Below, in pieces: positions 19,009 to 27,866 of a DNA stretch of 64,000 bases (its first letter is position 1; each line of letters begins with the position of its first letter). This stretch comes from Micromonospora humi (lineage in GTDB: Bacteria; Actinomycetota; Actinomycetes; Mycobacteriales; Micromonosporaceae), in the NCBI RefSeq assembly GCF_900090105.1, contig NZ_FMDM01000007.1, positions 186,001 to 250,000 of the forward strand, read 5' to 3'. The notes beneath the pieces were generated by a model. The model was given only the letters and a program-made list of their open reading frames with translations. It was not told where the DNA came from and made no database searches. The position numbers and the translations under genes are program-made.

Positions 19009-21357
19009 GTGAACGACGACGTCCTCGACGAGATCCAGCGCCGGGTGCTCTGGCTCGCCACCCGCATCGTCGACGCGGCCAACCACGACCGGGACACCGG
19101 CGACGGCGTGAAGGTCGGCGGCCACCAGGCCTCCAGTGCCTCGCTCGTCACCGCGATGACCGCGCTCTGGTTCCAGCACCTCGACGCCGAGGACCGGGTC
19201 GCGGTGAAGCCGCACGCCTCCCCGGTGTTCCACGCCATCCAGTACCTGCTCGGTAACCTGGACCGGTCCTACCTGCCGACGCTGCGGGCCCGCGGCGGCC
19301 TCCAGTCGTACCCGTCGCGCACCAAGGACCCGGACCAGGTGGACTTCTCCACCGGCTCGGTCGGTCTGGGCGCCGCCGCGCCGCTGTTCGCCGCCGTCAC
19401 CCGCCGCTACGTCGACGCGCACTTCGGCGAGCGGCCGCACTCCCGGTTCGTCGCGCTGATCGGCGACGCCGAGCTGGACGAGGGCAACATCTGGGAGGCG
19501 GTCGCCGACCCGGCCACCACCGGGCTGGGCAACGTGATGTGGCTCGTCGACTTCAACCGGCAGTCGCTGGACCGGGTCGTCCCCGGCATCCGGATCAACC
19601 AGTGGCGTGGGCAGTTCGAGGCCGCCGGTTGGCACGTCGTCGAGGTCAAGTACGGCCGCAAGCTCGCCGAGGCGTACGCCCGGCCGGGCGGGACGGCGTT
19701 GCGCGACTGGATCGACCTGATGCCGAACGAGCAGTACCAGTCGCTGTTCGGCCTCGCCGGGCCGGCCCTGCGCAAGCAGTTCCTGGACGGCGCGCCGGCC
19801 GAGGTGGCCGCGTTCGTCGCCGACATCGCCGACGACGAGCTGGGCCCGCTCGTCACCGATCTGGGCGGGCACGACGCGCAGGCGATGCTCGACGCGTACG
19901 CCCAGTGCGACGCGGTCACCGACCGGCCCAGCGTGGTCTTCGCCTACACGGTCAAGGGCTGGGGCCTGCCGATCGCCGGCAACCCGCGCAACCACTCGGC
20001 GCTGCTCAGCACCGAGCAGGTGGACGCGCTGCGGGCGGCGAACGGCCTGACCGCGCAGACCGAGTGGGACCGCCTGGACCCGGCGTCGCCGGCCGGCATC
20101 CGGGCCGGCGAGCGTCGGGAGGCGCTGTCCCGCGCGCCGCGCGAGCGGGCGCTGGGCGTCACCGTCCCGGAAACCACCCGGGTACGCGCCAACAAGCCGG
20201 TCTCCACCCAGGAGGTCTTCGGCCGGGTGCTGGTCGACCTGGCCCGGGATCCGCAAGTGGCGCCCTACCTGGTGACCACCGCGCCGGACGTGGCCACCTC
20301 GACCAACCTGGCCGGGTTCATCAACAAGACCGGCGTGTTCGCCCCGACCGAGCAGCGGTCCTGGACCGAGGACCGGATGCTGCGCTGGACGGAGAGCCCC
20401 GCCGGGCAGCACATCGAGCTGGGCATCTCGGAGATGAACCTGTTCCTGCTGCTGGGCCAGCTCGGCCTGTCGTGGGACCTGTCCGGCCAGCCGCTGCTGC
20501 CGGTCGGCACGGTCTACGACCCGTTCGTGCTGCGGGGGCTGGACGCGTTCCTCTACGGCACCTACTCGGGCTCCCGGTTCGTGGTGGCCGGCACGCCGTC
20601 CGGCATCACGCTGGCGCCCGAGGGCGGCGCGCACCAGTCCACCATCACCGCCTCGGTCGGCCTGGAGCTGCCCGGCGTGACGTTCCTGGAGCCCGCGTAC
20701 GCCGGCAGCCTCGACTGGCTGCTCTGCGACGCGCTCGGGCAGATCGCCGGCGGCGGCGCGCCGGCCGCCACCGCCGCGCCGGCCGAGGACGGGGCGTACT
20801 ACTTCCGGCTCAGCACCCGGCCGATCGACCAGGCGCCGTTCGAGGCGGCCCGGGCCCGGCTCGGTGACGCGGTGCTGCGCCGGCAGGTGGTGGCCGGGGC
20901 GTACCGGCTGGTCGACGCGCACCAGGCGTACCCCGAGTTGGCGGACGCCCCGGTGGTGCAGCTCGCCGCGTCCGGCGCGGTGCTGCCCGAGGCCCTGGCC
21001 GCCGCCGCGGAGCTGGCGGAGGAGGGCGTCGCCGCGCACGTGGTCGACGTGACCAGCCTGGACCGGCTCTACCGGGCGTGGCAGCGGACGCTGCGCCAGG
21101 GCGTGCGGACCGCCACCGTGCCGAGCGTGCCCGGCGCGCTGCGGTCGGCCTTCGCCGACCGGGTGCCGGTGGTGACCGTGCACGACGCGGCGTCGCACGC
21201 GATGGCCTGGTTGGGTTCGGCGGTGGGGGCGCCGGCGGTGCCGCTCGGGGTGGACGAGTTCGGCCAGTCCGGCACCGTCCGGGAGCTGTACGAGCTGCAC
21301 GACCTGCTGCCCGGCAGCATCGTCAACGCCGCGCTGGCCGCGCTCGCCCTGCGCTGA
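19009..21357 (+). CDS. AceE-type/transketolase-like thiamine-diphosphate dehydrogenase E1
   Basis: 782 residues of the homodimeric E1 (AceE) and transketolase superfamily, which decarboxylates 2-oxo acids with thiamine diphosphate. The cofactor motif is GDAELDEGNIWEA followed some 30 residues on by VDFNRQSLD. The N-terminal KVGGHQASSASLVTAM and KPHASPVFHAIQYLLG, the pyrimidine-binding domain near GISEMNLFLLLGQLG, and a C-terminal transketolase-like domain are all present. It is shorter than AceE (about 890 residues) and has no E2 or E3 gene nearby, so its substrate is open. GTG 19009 with GGAG upstream is preferred; the frame reads back into the repeat before it, which I discount. Confidence 0.82.
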   Translation: MNDDVLDEIQRRVLWLATRIVDAANHDRDTGDGVKVGGHQASSASLVTAMTALWFQHLDAEDRVAVKPHASPVFHAIQYLLGNLDRSYLPTLRARGGLQSYPSRTKDPDQVDFSTGSVGLGAAAPLFAAVTRRYVDAHFGERPHSRFVALIGDAELDEGNIWEAVADPATTGLGNVMWLVDFNRQSLDRVVPGIRINQWRGQFEAAGWHVVEVKYGRKLAEAYARPGGTALRDWIDLMPNEQYQSLFGLAGPALRKQFLDGAPAEVAAFVADIADDELGPLVTDLGGHDAQAMLDAYAQCDAVTDRPSVVFAYTVKGWGLPIAGNPRNHSALLSTEQVDALRAANGLTAQTEWDRLDPASPAGIRAGERREALSRAPRERALGVTVPETTRVRANKPVSTQEVFGRVLVDLARDPQVAPYLVTTAPDVATSTNLAGFINKTGVFAPTEQRSWTEDRMLRWTESPAGQHIELGISEMNLFLLLGQLGLSWDLSGQPLLPVGTVYDPFVLRGLDAFLYGTYSGSRFVVAGTPSGITLAPEGGAHQSTITASVGLELPGVTFLEPAYAGSLDWLLCDALGQIAGGGAPAATAAPAEDGAYYFRLSTRPIDQAPFEAARARLGDAVLRRQVVAGAYRLVDAHQAYPELADAPVVQLAASGAVLPEALAAAAELAEEGVAAHVVDVTSLDRLYRAWQRTLRQGVRTATVPSVPGALRSAFADRVPVVTVHDAASHAMAWLGSAVGAPAVPLGVDEFGQSGTVRELYELHDLLPGSIVNAALAALALR

Positions 21358-21358
21358 G

Positions 21359-22966
21359 TCAGCTGGGCGTCGGCGCCGGGGTCGCGCTCGTCGAGGGCGA
21401 CTCCGGCGCCCCGCGCGTCGGTGTCGGGGTGACCGGCACCTCGTCGCCCTTGGCCGGGTCCCGGATCACGTGCCGTTCCAGGTTGACCTGCGACTGGCCG
21501 GTGCCGCCCACGGTGATCTCGTCGTAGGCCTGGAGCAGCTTCTGCTGGTCGAGGTAGAGCACCGTCATGGTCAACGGGGTGGGTTTCTCGCCCTCCAGCC
21601 CGCGCAGCCCGGCCCCGCCGGTCGAGCCCTCCACCATCAACGTCGTCGGCTGCTCACCCGGCACCTGCGGCAGCTTCGACACCTGCCGGGCGTGGGTGTG
21701 CCCGGAGAGCACCAGCGGGCAGGTGCCGGAGAGCGGCCCGGCCGACGCCGGGTCGTGCACCAGCGCGATGTCGACCTTCTTCGGTGACTTCTCGACCGTG
21801 CCGGCCAACTGCTCGCCGGCGCCGATCACCTGGTCGGCGACGGCGGAGGTGAGGCCGCTGCCGGCCGGTGAGGTCTCCTTGTCCGGGGTGAACCGGGGGT
21901 CGCCGATGCCCGCGATGGTCAGCCCGGCCACGGTCGTGGTCGAGTTGTTCAGCACCACGGCGTTCGGCTGCTGGGCCACCACCGACGCCGTACGCGGCGA
22001 GTCGTGGTTGCCCCGGATGTACACGTACGGCTTCTTGAGCAGGCCGATCGAGCCGACGTAGGACGCCTCCGGCTCGCTGCCCCAGTCGGTGAGGTCACCG
22101 GTGTCGATCACCACGTCGATGCCGAACTGCTCGACCACCGTGCGGATCAACTGCCACCCGGTCGGGTTGAGGTGCATGTCGGAGACGTGCAGCACCCGGG
22201 TGGTGCCGGGGGACGGTTGCACCACCGGCAGCGCGGAGACCGTGGTGTAGAGCTTGCTGACGTTGCCGACCAGCCGCTGCAACTGCTCGGCGTACTTGGT
22301 GTAGTCGTTGGCGATCCGCCGCGCGTCGCCCACGATCGCGGGCGCGTTGACCAGCAGGCCCTCGTACCTCGGTTCCTCGATCGCCTGCGGGCGCACGGTG
22401 GCGGCGGCCAGGCCGAGACTGCCGGCGGTGATCACCAGCGCCAGGCCACCCGCCCAGGCGGTGCGCCGCACGTCGCGGAAGACCAGCCCGGCCAGGAGCA
22501 GGGTGGCCAGCACCGCCGAGGCGAGCGTCTTCAGGCCGAGGCGCACCACGCCGCTGCGGACGTCGGCCACCGCCGACTGGCTGGCCCGGCTGATGCTCGC
22601 CGGGTCGTCGATCAGCGCCTCGGTGCGCCCCTGGTCCAGCGAGCCCACCTCGACGGTCAGGTACGCCGGCCCGTCGTGGCTGTCCAGCAGCAGCGCGCCC
22701 AACGGCGGGATGTCGACGGTGGTGCCGCCGGTCAGCGACGGGCTGAGTTTGAGTTCCGCCCGGAACGGCCCGATGTCGGTGCCGACGTGCCCGCCGGCGT
22801 ACGTGCCGACGACGATGCCGCCCAGCGTGACCGCGAGCAGCGCCAGCACCACGCCCACCCGGCGTAGCCGCCGGCCGGGCCGCCACGCGGCGACGCGGCG
22901 GACGCGCCCGGTCTCCGGGGACGTCGGGTCCCCGGCGCGCTGCTCTTCGTTCTCCTGGCCGTCCAT
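21359..22966 (-). CDS. membrane metallophosphoesterase
   Basis: 535 residues. A basic N-terminus leads to a membrane helix (VGVVLALLAVTLGGIVVG, about residues 38-55). A periplasmic-type segment of about 100 residues follows, then two more helices (ASAVLATLLLAGLVF and AGGLALVITAGSLGLAA). The C-terminal calcineurin-like domain has all metal motifs: HVSDMHLN, DTGDLTDWG, RGNHDSP and SGHTHAR. It resembles YaeI-like membrane phosphodiesterases. The tail is Thr/Pro-rich. It ends one base from the stop of the converging E1 gene. CAGAAT six bases before the ATG indicates leaderless expression. Substrate unknown. Confidence 0.85.
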   Translation of the reverse strand: MDGQENEEQRAGDPTSPETGRVRRVAAWRPGRRLRRVGVVLALLAVTLGGIVVGTYAGGHVGTDIGPFRAELKLSPSLTGGTTVDIPPLGALLLDSHDGPAYLTVEVGSLDQGRTEALIDDPASISRASQSAVADVRSGVVRLGLKTLASAVLATLLLAGLVFRDVRRTAWAGGLALVITAGSLGLAAATVRPQAIEEPRYEGLLVNAPAIVGDARRIANDYTKYAEQLQRLVGNVSKLYTTVSALPVVQPSPGTTRVLHVSDMHLNPTGWQLIRTVVEQFGIDVVIDTGDLTDWGSEPEASYVGSIGLLKKPYVYIRGNHDSPRTASVVAQQPNAVVLNNSTTTVAGLTIAGIGDPRFTPDKETSPAGSGLTSAVADQVIGAGEQLAGTVEKSPKKVDIALVHDPASAGPLSGTCPLVLSGHTHARQVSKLPQVPGEQPTTLMVEGSTGGAGLRGLEGEKPTPLTMTVLYLDQQKLLQAYDEITVGGTGQSQVNLERHVIRDPAKGDEVPVTPTPTRGAPESPSTSATPAPTPS

Positions 22967-22972
22967 GCTGAG

Positions 22973-22978
22973 ATTCTG
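22973..22978 (-). promoter_or_regulatory. leaderless -10 box of the metallophosphoesterase gene
   Basis: On the minus strand CAGAAT ends six bases before the ATG at 22966. Confidence 0.45.
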
Positions 22979-23020
22979 ACCTGCCCAGTGTGTGATCTTG
23001 GCAAACCCGCCGGAAGTGGA

Positions 23021-24196
23021 TCAGCTCCGGCCGGCGCCGCCGTCCGCGAAGACCAGCCGCAGGATCCGGTCGTCCTCGGCGGCCGGCTTGCCCCGGCCGT
23101 CCCGGTTCGAGGTGCTCACCCAGATCGAGCCGTCCGGCGCCACGGCGGCGGCGCGCAGCCGACCGTAGCGGCCGGTGAGCAGCTCGCGCGGCTGGCCGAG
23201 GACGGTCCCGTTGCCGGCCAGCTCGACCAGCCACAGCCGCTGCCCGCGCAGGCAGGCGGTGACCAGCAGCCGGTCCACCGCCGCCAGACCGGAGCAGGAG
23301 GCGTCGGAGGTGCGCCACTGCACGATCGGGTTCACGTAGCGCTTGTCGTCGCCGCGCCCCTCGACCTGCGGCCAACCGTAGTTGCCGCCCTGGTTGATCT
23401 GGTTGATCTCGTCCCAGGTGTTCTGGCCGAACTCCACGGCGTACATCCGCTTCTGCGGCGTCCAGGCGAAGCCCTGCACGTTGCGGTGCCCCGACGACCA
23501 CACCGGGGAACCGGCGGTCGGGTTGCCCGGTGCCGGCTTGCCGTCCGGTGTGATCCGCAGGATCTTGCCGCCGAGGCTCTTCGGGTCCTGCGCGTTCGCG
23601 GTCTGCCCGGCGTCGCCGGTGCTCACGTAGAGGAAACCGTCCGGGCCGAAGCCCAATCCGCCGCCGTCGTGGTTGCCGGCCCGGGGGATGCCGGTCAGGA
23701 TCGGTGTCGGAGTCTGGCCGAGCCGCAGCTTCGCGACCCGGTTGTCGTCCTGGGCGGTGTAGTAGACGAAGACCGTGCGGTCGCGCGCGTAGGCCGGGGA
23801 GACGGCGATGCCGAGCAGGCCGCCCTCGCCGCCGGACGCCACGCCCGGCACCGTCTGCACCGGTCGCACCGCGAGCCCGTCCGCCCCGGACTCCGGGCCG
23901 ACCTGGAGGATCCGCCCGCTGTCCCGCTCGGTGACCAGTGCCGCGCCGTCGGGCAGGAACGCGATGGCCCACGGCACCTCCAGACCCTTCGCCAGCACCG
24001 TGGCCACCACCTGTTGACCGGCCCCGCCGGGGCTGGCCGTGTTCGACGGCGACGGCAGGTTGGGCGGCTCGCCGGCCGGGTCCGGCTCGGGCTCGCCGAG
24101 GGCGCAGCCGGCGGTGCCCAGCAGCAGCGCCGCGCAGGACGCCGCCAGCGCCGTCCGGAGGCGGCGGGCGCGGGGGTACGACAGACGCGGGCTCAC
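23021..24196 (-). CDS. PQQ-dependent sugar dehydrogenase-like lipoprotein
   Basis: 391 residues. A lipobox signal (ALLLGTAGC, Cys about 27) anchors it outside the membrane. The rest is a six-bladed propeller of the soluble aldose sugar dehydrogenase (Asd/GdhB) family: [49 protein letters not shown], and [16 protein letters not shown] are hallmark blades. Many actinobacterial members are annotated as glucose or sorbosone dehydrogenases without proof, and PQQ synthesis genes are not in the window. GTG 24196 lies exactly seven bases after TAGGCT on the minus strand. It is close behind the SpoIIE phosphatase gene but has its own promoter. Confidence 0.85.
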   Translation of the reverse strand: MSPRLSYPRARRLRTALAASCAALLLGTAGCALGEPEPDPAGEPPNLPSPSNTASPGGAGQQVVATVLAKGLEVPWAIAFLPDGAALVTERDSGRILQVGPESGADGLAVRPVQTVPGVASGGEGGLLGIAVSPAYARDRTVFVYYTAQDDNRVAKLRLGQTPTPILTGIPRAGNHDGGGLGFGPDGFLYVSTGDAGQTANAQDPKSLGGKILRITPDGKPAPGNPTAGSPVWSSGHRNVQGFAWTPQKRMYAVEFGQNTWDEINQINQGGNYGWPQVEGRGDDKRYVNPIVQWRTSDASCSGLAAVDRLLVTACLRGQRLWLVELAGNGTVLGQPRELLTGRYGRLRAAAVAPDGSIWVSTSNRDGRGKPAAEDDRILRLVFADGGAGRS

Positions 24197-24203
24197 CCGG
24201 CCC

Positions 24204-24209
24204 AGCCTA
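24204..24209 (-). promoter_or_regulatory. leaderless -10 box of the sugar dehydrogenase gene
   Basis: TAGGCT on the minus strand, exactly seven bases before the GTG at 24196. One of the clearest leaderless promoters here. Confidence 0.6.
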
Positions 24210-24299
24210 GCCGGACACGACGGCGAACCGGCCGGCTCGGCGGTGCGGCGCGTTCAGCCGGACGGAGCGGCGAGCCGGATGTGTCGGGGTGCGGCGCGT

Positions 24300-26114
24300 T
24301 CAGCCGGCGCGCAGGGCGAGCACGGCGACGTCGTCCTCCCGGCGGTCCGCGGCGGTGAGCAGCCGGTCGCAGAGGGCGGCCAGCGGGACGGCGGGCCCGG
24401 CCGCGGCGATCCGCTCCAGCAGCTCCGCCTGGCCCTCGTCGATCGGCTGGTCCCGGCGTTCGATCAGCCCGTCGGTGTGCAGCAGCAGCGTGTCGCCCGG
24501 GGCGAGGGTCAGCGTCCGGCCGGTGCGCCGGGGCGTGCGGGTCAGGCCGAGCAGCGGGCCCCGTCCCCGCGCCACCGCCACCGTGCCGTCGGCGCGGAGC
24601 AGCAACGGCGGTGGGTGCCCGGCGTTGCACCAGTGCACCCGCAGCCCGCCGTCGTCCGGGCGGACCCGGGCCAGCACGGCGGTGGCGACCGTGGGCACCC
24701 GCAGCCCGCCGATGGCCCGGTCGAGGTTCGCCACCAGCTCCTCGACCGGGTCGTCCCGCCCGTACGCGTTGCCGCGGACCAGGTTGCGCAGCTGGCCCAT
24801 GGTGGCCGCGGCCTCGATGTCGTGCCCGGCGACGTCACCGATCGCGGCGACCAGCTCGCCGTCGGGCTGGACGAAGGCGTCGTACCAGTCGCCGCCGACC
24901 TCGACCCGGTCCGCGGCCGGCAGGTACCGGGCGGCCAACTCGATCCCGGGGACCGCCGGCAGCGCCGGCAGCATGCTGTGCTGGAGCACCTCCGCGACGT
25001 GCCGCTGCTCGCCGTAGAGCCGGCTGTTGCCGACCGCCTGGCCGGCCCGTACGCCGATGTCCTGCGCGGTCCGCAGGTCGCTCGCGTCGAAGCCACGGCG
25101 GCCGGGCCGGTTGACGAGCGTGACCGCGCCGATCACCCGGTCGCCGACGGCGGCGGTGATCGGCACGGTCAGGTGGGAGCTGATGCCGAGGCGGTCCGCC
25201 AGCGGCACCAGATCCGGGCGGGTGGTGCCGCGCGCGACGTCCTCGATCCCGGCGGCGCCACGCATCACCGGCCGCCCGGTGCGCAGCACCGACCGGATCA
25301 GCGACTCCGGGCCGAGCCCGGTGACCAGCAGTTGGGCGAAGCGCGCCAGGTCGGCGTCGCGTTCGGGGTCCCGGTGCGCGCCGGAGACCCCGCGCGGCCG
25401 GCCGGCCGGGTCGACCAGCGTGATCAGGCACCAGTCGGCGAGCAACGGCACCATGGCGTGGGCGAGGCGGTCGACAGCGGTGCTCACGTCGAGCGTGCCG
25501 CCGAGCATCTCGCTCATCCCGGCCAGCATGGCGAGCCGGTCGTGCGCCTCCTCGGCACGGCGGCGGGCCTGCTCGGCGCTGCGTACCGCGATCCGCAGCC
25601 GCAGCTCCGAGGAGCAGGCGGCGGCCAGGTCGGCGAGCGTCCGCAGCTGTTCCCTGGTCCAGGCGCGGGGCTTGCTGTCGATCGCGCAGAGCGAGCCGAG
25701 CACCCGCCCGTCCAGGTCGGTCAGCGGCATTCCGGCGTACGCCACCACGCCCAGGTCCTCGATGGCGAGGTTCAGCCGCACCCGGGGGTAGAGCCGGGCG
25801 TCGGGCAGCACCATCGGTGCCTCGATGTCGACGACGTGCTGGCAGAACGAGTGGCTGAGCGGGGTCTCCCGGCGGCCCGCCCAGGGCTGCGGCAGCCCGG
25901 TCTCGCCGGGGAAGAACTGGCGGTCCGCGTCGACCAGGGAGACCAGCGCGACCGGCACGTCGAGCAGGTCACTGACCAGGCGCGCGAACCGGTCGAACGC
26001 CTCGTCCGGCACCGCGTCGAGGCGGGTCTCGTCGAGGGAGCGCAGCCGGTCGGGATCGGTCAGCGCCGGGATCGGCGCCGCCTTCCGCTCCGGGTCGTCC
26101 TCGCTCATCGCCAC
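24300..26114 (-). CDS. GAF-GAF-SpoIIE (PP2C-type) phosphatase
   Basis: 604 residues, cytoplasmic. The first GAF domain (about 40-190) has VALVSLVDADRQFF and SFCQHVV, as in phytochrome-like sensors. A short coiled segment with EQARRRAEEAHDRL follows, then a second GAF domain (about 210-370). The SpoIIE-type serine phosphatase begins at LQHSMLPALP and has metal-binding aspartates in VGGDWYDAF and IGDVAGHD, then CNAGHPPPLLL and LLLHTDGLIERR. Such proteins dephosphorylate anti-sigma-factor antagonists, but no anti-antagonist gene is adjacent. The start is GTG 26114 or ATG 26108. Confidence 0.88.
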   Translation of the reverse strand: MAMSEDDPERKAAPIPALTDPDRLRSLDETRLDAVPDEAFDRFARLVSDLLDVPVALVSLVDADRQFFPGETGLPQPWAGRRETPLSHSFCQHVVDIEAPMVLPDARLYPRVRLNLAIEDLGVVAYAGMPLTDLDGRVLGSLCAIDSKPRAWTREQLRTLADLAAACSSELRLRIAVRSAEQARRRAEEAHDRLAMLAGMSEMLGGTLDVSTAVDRLAHAMVPLLADWCLITLVDPAGRPRGVSGAHRDPERDADLARFAQLLVTGLGPESLIRSVLRTGRPVMRGAAGIEDVARGTTRPDLVPLADRLGISSHLTVPITAAVGDRVIGAVTLVNRPGRRGFDASDLRTAQDIGVRAGQAVGNSRLYGEQRHVAEVLQHSMLPALPAVPGIELAARYLPAADRVEVGGDWYDAFVQPDGELVAAIGDVAGHDIEAAATMGQLRNLVRGNAYGRDDPVEELVANLDRAIGGLRVPTVATAVLARVRPDDGGLRVHWCNAGHPPPLLLRADGTVAVARGRGPLLGLTRTPRRTGRTLTLAPGDTLLLHTDGLIERRDQPIDEGQAELLERIAAAGPAVPLAALCDRLLTAADRREDDVAVLALRAG

Positions 26115-26237
26115 CCGTCCTCAGCACCGGCGGACGCCGGCCGGCGTCCCGCTCCCGATTAAACCCTGTCGCACGTGTGTCCGACCCGCGGCGGGGCGTT
26201 CGTCACGGTCGACGCGCCGCCGACCTGCGGGTACGGA

Positions 26238-26243
26238 TATCGT
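26238..26243 (+). promoter_or_regulatory. leaderless -10 box of the hydroxyacid dehydrogenase gene
   Basis: TATCGT ends eight bases before the GTG at 26252. Confidence 0.4.
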
Positions 26244-26251
26244 CGGCGGTC

Positions 26252-27178
26252 GTGAAGGCATGGATCCCGCACTCCGCCGGCCGCCGGCTCCTCGGCGAGC
26301 TTCCCCCCGACGTCACCGTGGAGCTGCTGGCGGACCCGGCCCGGCTCCCGTCCGACCCGACCGGGGTGCGGTTCTGGGTGCCGCCGTTCCTGTCCGGCCC
26401 GGATGCCGGCGCGCTCCTGGCCGAGCTGCCGGACATCGAGGTGGTGCAGCTCCTCTCCGCCGGCGCGGACGCGTGGGCGGGACGCGTCCCGGCGGGCGTG
26501 ACGCTCTGCGACGCCCGGGGCGTGCACGACTCGGCCACCGCCGAGTGGGTGGTCGCCGCGATCCTGTCGGCGCTGCGCGGGTTCGCGCCGCTGGCCCGCG
26601 CCCAGGCCCGCCGGGAGTGGGCGTACGACGAGGTCGCGCCGACCGACGAGCTGGCCGGGAAGCGGGTGCTGATCGTCGGCGCCGGGTCGATCGGCGCGGC
26701 GGTGCGGGCCCGGCTCGCCCCGTTCGAGGTGAGCTTCACCCTGGTCGCCCGCACGCCGCGCCCGGGCGAGGGGGTGCACGGGGTGGCGGAGCTGCCGGCG
26801 CTGCTGCCGGCGGCGGACGTGGTGGTGCTGCTGGTGCCGCTCACCGAGCAGACCCGGGGCCTGGTCGACGAGCGTTTCCTCGCCGCGATGCCGGACGGCG
26901 CGCTGCTGGTGAACGCCGCGCGGGGGCCGGTGGCCCGCACCCCGGCACTGGTCGCCGAGCTGGAGTCGGGGCGGCTGCGAGCCGCGCTGGACGTCACCGA
27001 CCCGGAGCCGCTGCCGGCCGACCATCCCCTGTGGGGGCTGCCGAACGTGCTGCTCACGCCGCACGTCGCCGGCTCGGTACGCGGCCTGCTGCCGCGCGCG
27101 TACCGGCTGGTGGGGGAGCAGCTGCGCCGCTTCGTGGCCGGCGAGGAGCTGGCGAACCGGGTGACCGACGGCTACTGA
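26252..27178 (+). CDS. D-isomer-specific 2-hydroxyacid dehydrogenase
   Basis: 308 residues. The NAD-binding domain has VLIVGAGSIG, and the catalytic Arg is in NAARGPV. The acidic residue is in DVTDPEPLP and the His in LLTPHVAGS. It reduces a 2-oxo acid or oxidises a D-2-hydroxy acid; the specific substrate (glyoxylate, hydroxypyruvate or other) cannot be told. It is shorter than SerA and has no ACT domain. An in-frame start 75 bases earlier exists, but GTG 26252 follows TATCGT by eight bases and gives the usual MKAWIPHS-type N-terminus. Its last seven bases overlap the converging PH-domain gene. Confidence 0.87.
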   Translation: MKAWIPHSAGRRLLGELPPDVTVELLADPARLPSDPTGVRFWVPPFLSGPDAGALLAELPDIEVVQLLSAGADAWAGRVPAGVTLCDARGVHDSATAEWVVAAILSALRGFAPLARAQARREWAYDEVAPTDELAGKRVLIVGAGSIGAAVRARLAPFEVSFTLVARTPRPGEGVHGVAELPALLPAADVVVLLVPLTEQTRGLVDERFLAAMPDGALLVNAARGPVARTPALVAELESGRLRAALDVTDPEPLPADHPLWGLPNVLLTPHVAGSVRGLLPRAYRLVGEQLRRFVAGEELANRVTDGY

Positions 27179-27576
27179 CCCTCGTCGGGCCGCGCCGGAC
27201 CGGTGCCGTACCCGGGCAGATCCTGCCCGGTGGCGGCGACCAGCCGGGGCAGGTCGGTGGCGCGTACCGCCGGCAGTGCCAGCACCTGACCGTCGTCGAG
27301 CCGGGCGACCGCCCGGCCGCGGGGATCACCGCCCAGCTCCACCACCCGGGTCCAGGGCACCCGGCGCTGCCCGGCGAGCGCGCGCAGCCGCAGTTCCCGG
27401 GGATCGGCGTCGGTGCCGGCCCGCCAGGTCCAGACCCCGACCGCGAGCGGGACGAGCAGCACCCAGAGGAGCCACCAGCGGGCGGTGGCCAGCGGTAGCG
27501 CGCCGATGAAGGCGACGATCGCGGCGGCGAGGATGGCCTGGTTGTGGCGGAAACGGACGGTGTCGGCGCGGCTCAC
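27172..27576 (-). CDS. two-helix PH-domain membrane protein
   Basis: 134 residues. Two adjacent membrane helices (AILAAAIVAFIGALPLA and WLLWVLLVPLAVGVW) are followed by a bacterial PH-like domain with RELRLRALAGQRRVPWTRVVEL and LPAVRATDLPRLVAATG. This small DUF-type family is common beside housekeeping genes of actinobacteria; its role is not known. GTG 27576 is six bases after GATCAT on the minus strand, which suggests leaderless expression. Confidence 0.78.
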   Translation of the reverse strand: MSRADTVRFRHNQAILAAAIVAFIGALPLATARWWLLWVLLVPLAVGVWTWRAGTDADPRELRLRALAGQRRVPWTRVVELGGDPRGRAVARLDDGQVLALPAVRATDLPRLVAATGQDLPGYGTGPARPDEGQ

Positions 27577-27582
27577 CCTCCG

Positions 27583-27588
27583 ATGATC
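27583..27588 (-). promoter_or_regulatory. leaderless -10 box of the PH-domain gene
   Basis: GATCAT on the minus strand, six bases before the GTG at 27576. Confidence 0.35.
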
Positions 27589-27614
27589 GCATCCGGCCTG
27601 GTCAAGCTCCCCTC

Positions 27615-27639
27615 CGGGCGACCCCGGTCGGGTCGCCCG
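27615..27639. repeat. 10-bp inverted repeat upstream of two divergent genes
   Basis: CGGGCGACCC (27615-27624) and GGGTCGCCCG (27630-27639) with a 5-nt loop. It is in the 290-bp gap between the PH-domain gene and the second GGDEF-EAL gene, where a terminator is not needed. The same gap also holds GTGACGCACGTCAC (27714-27727) and AACCGGTT (27742-27749). Confidence 0.6.
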
Positions 27640-27866
27640 TGTCGTCGCTGCCGGGCTCGGGCAGCGGAATCCCGAGATCGTGGGTACCGGACGGCGTCTC
27701 CGGGGAGGGGTGTGTGACGCACGTCACTAGTCGTGTTGCGTAACCGGTTGCTTCCGGGATCGTTCTTAGGCATGGCCGCAGCGATCCCCGCCGATGCGAC
27801 CGTGACGCACCGACGACCCCGCGCCGCAACCGCAACGCCCCGTGCCCCCTCACGAAGGCGACCGCC

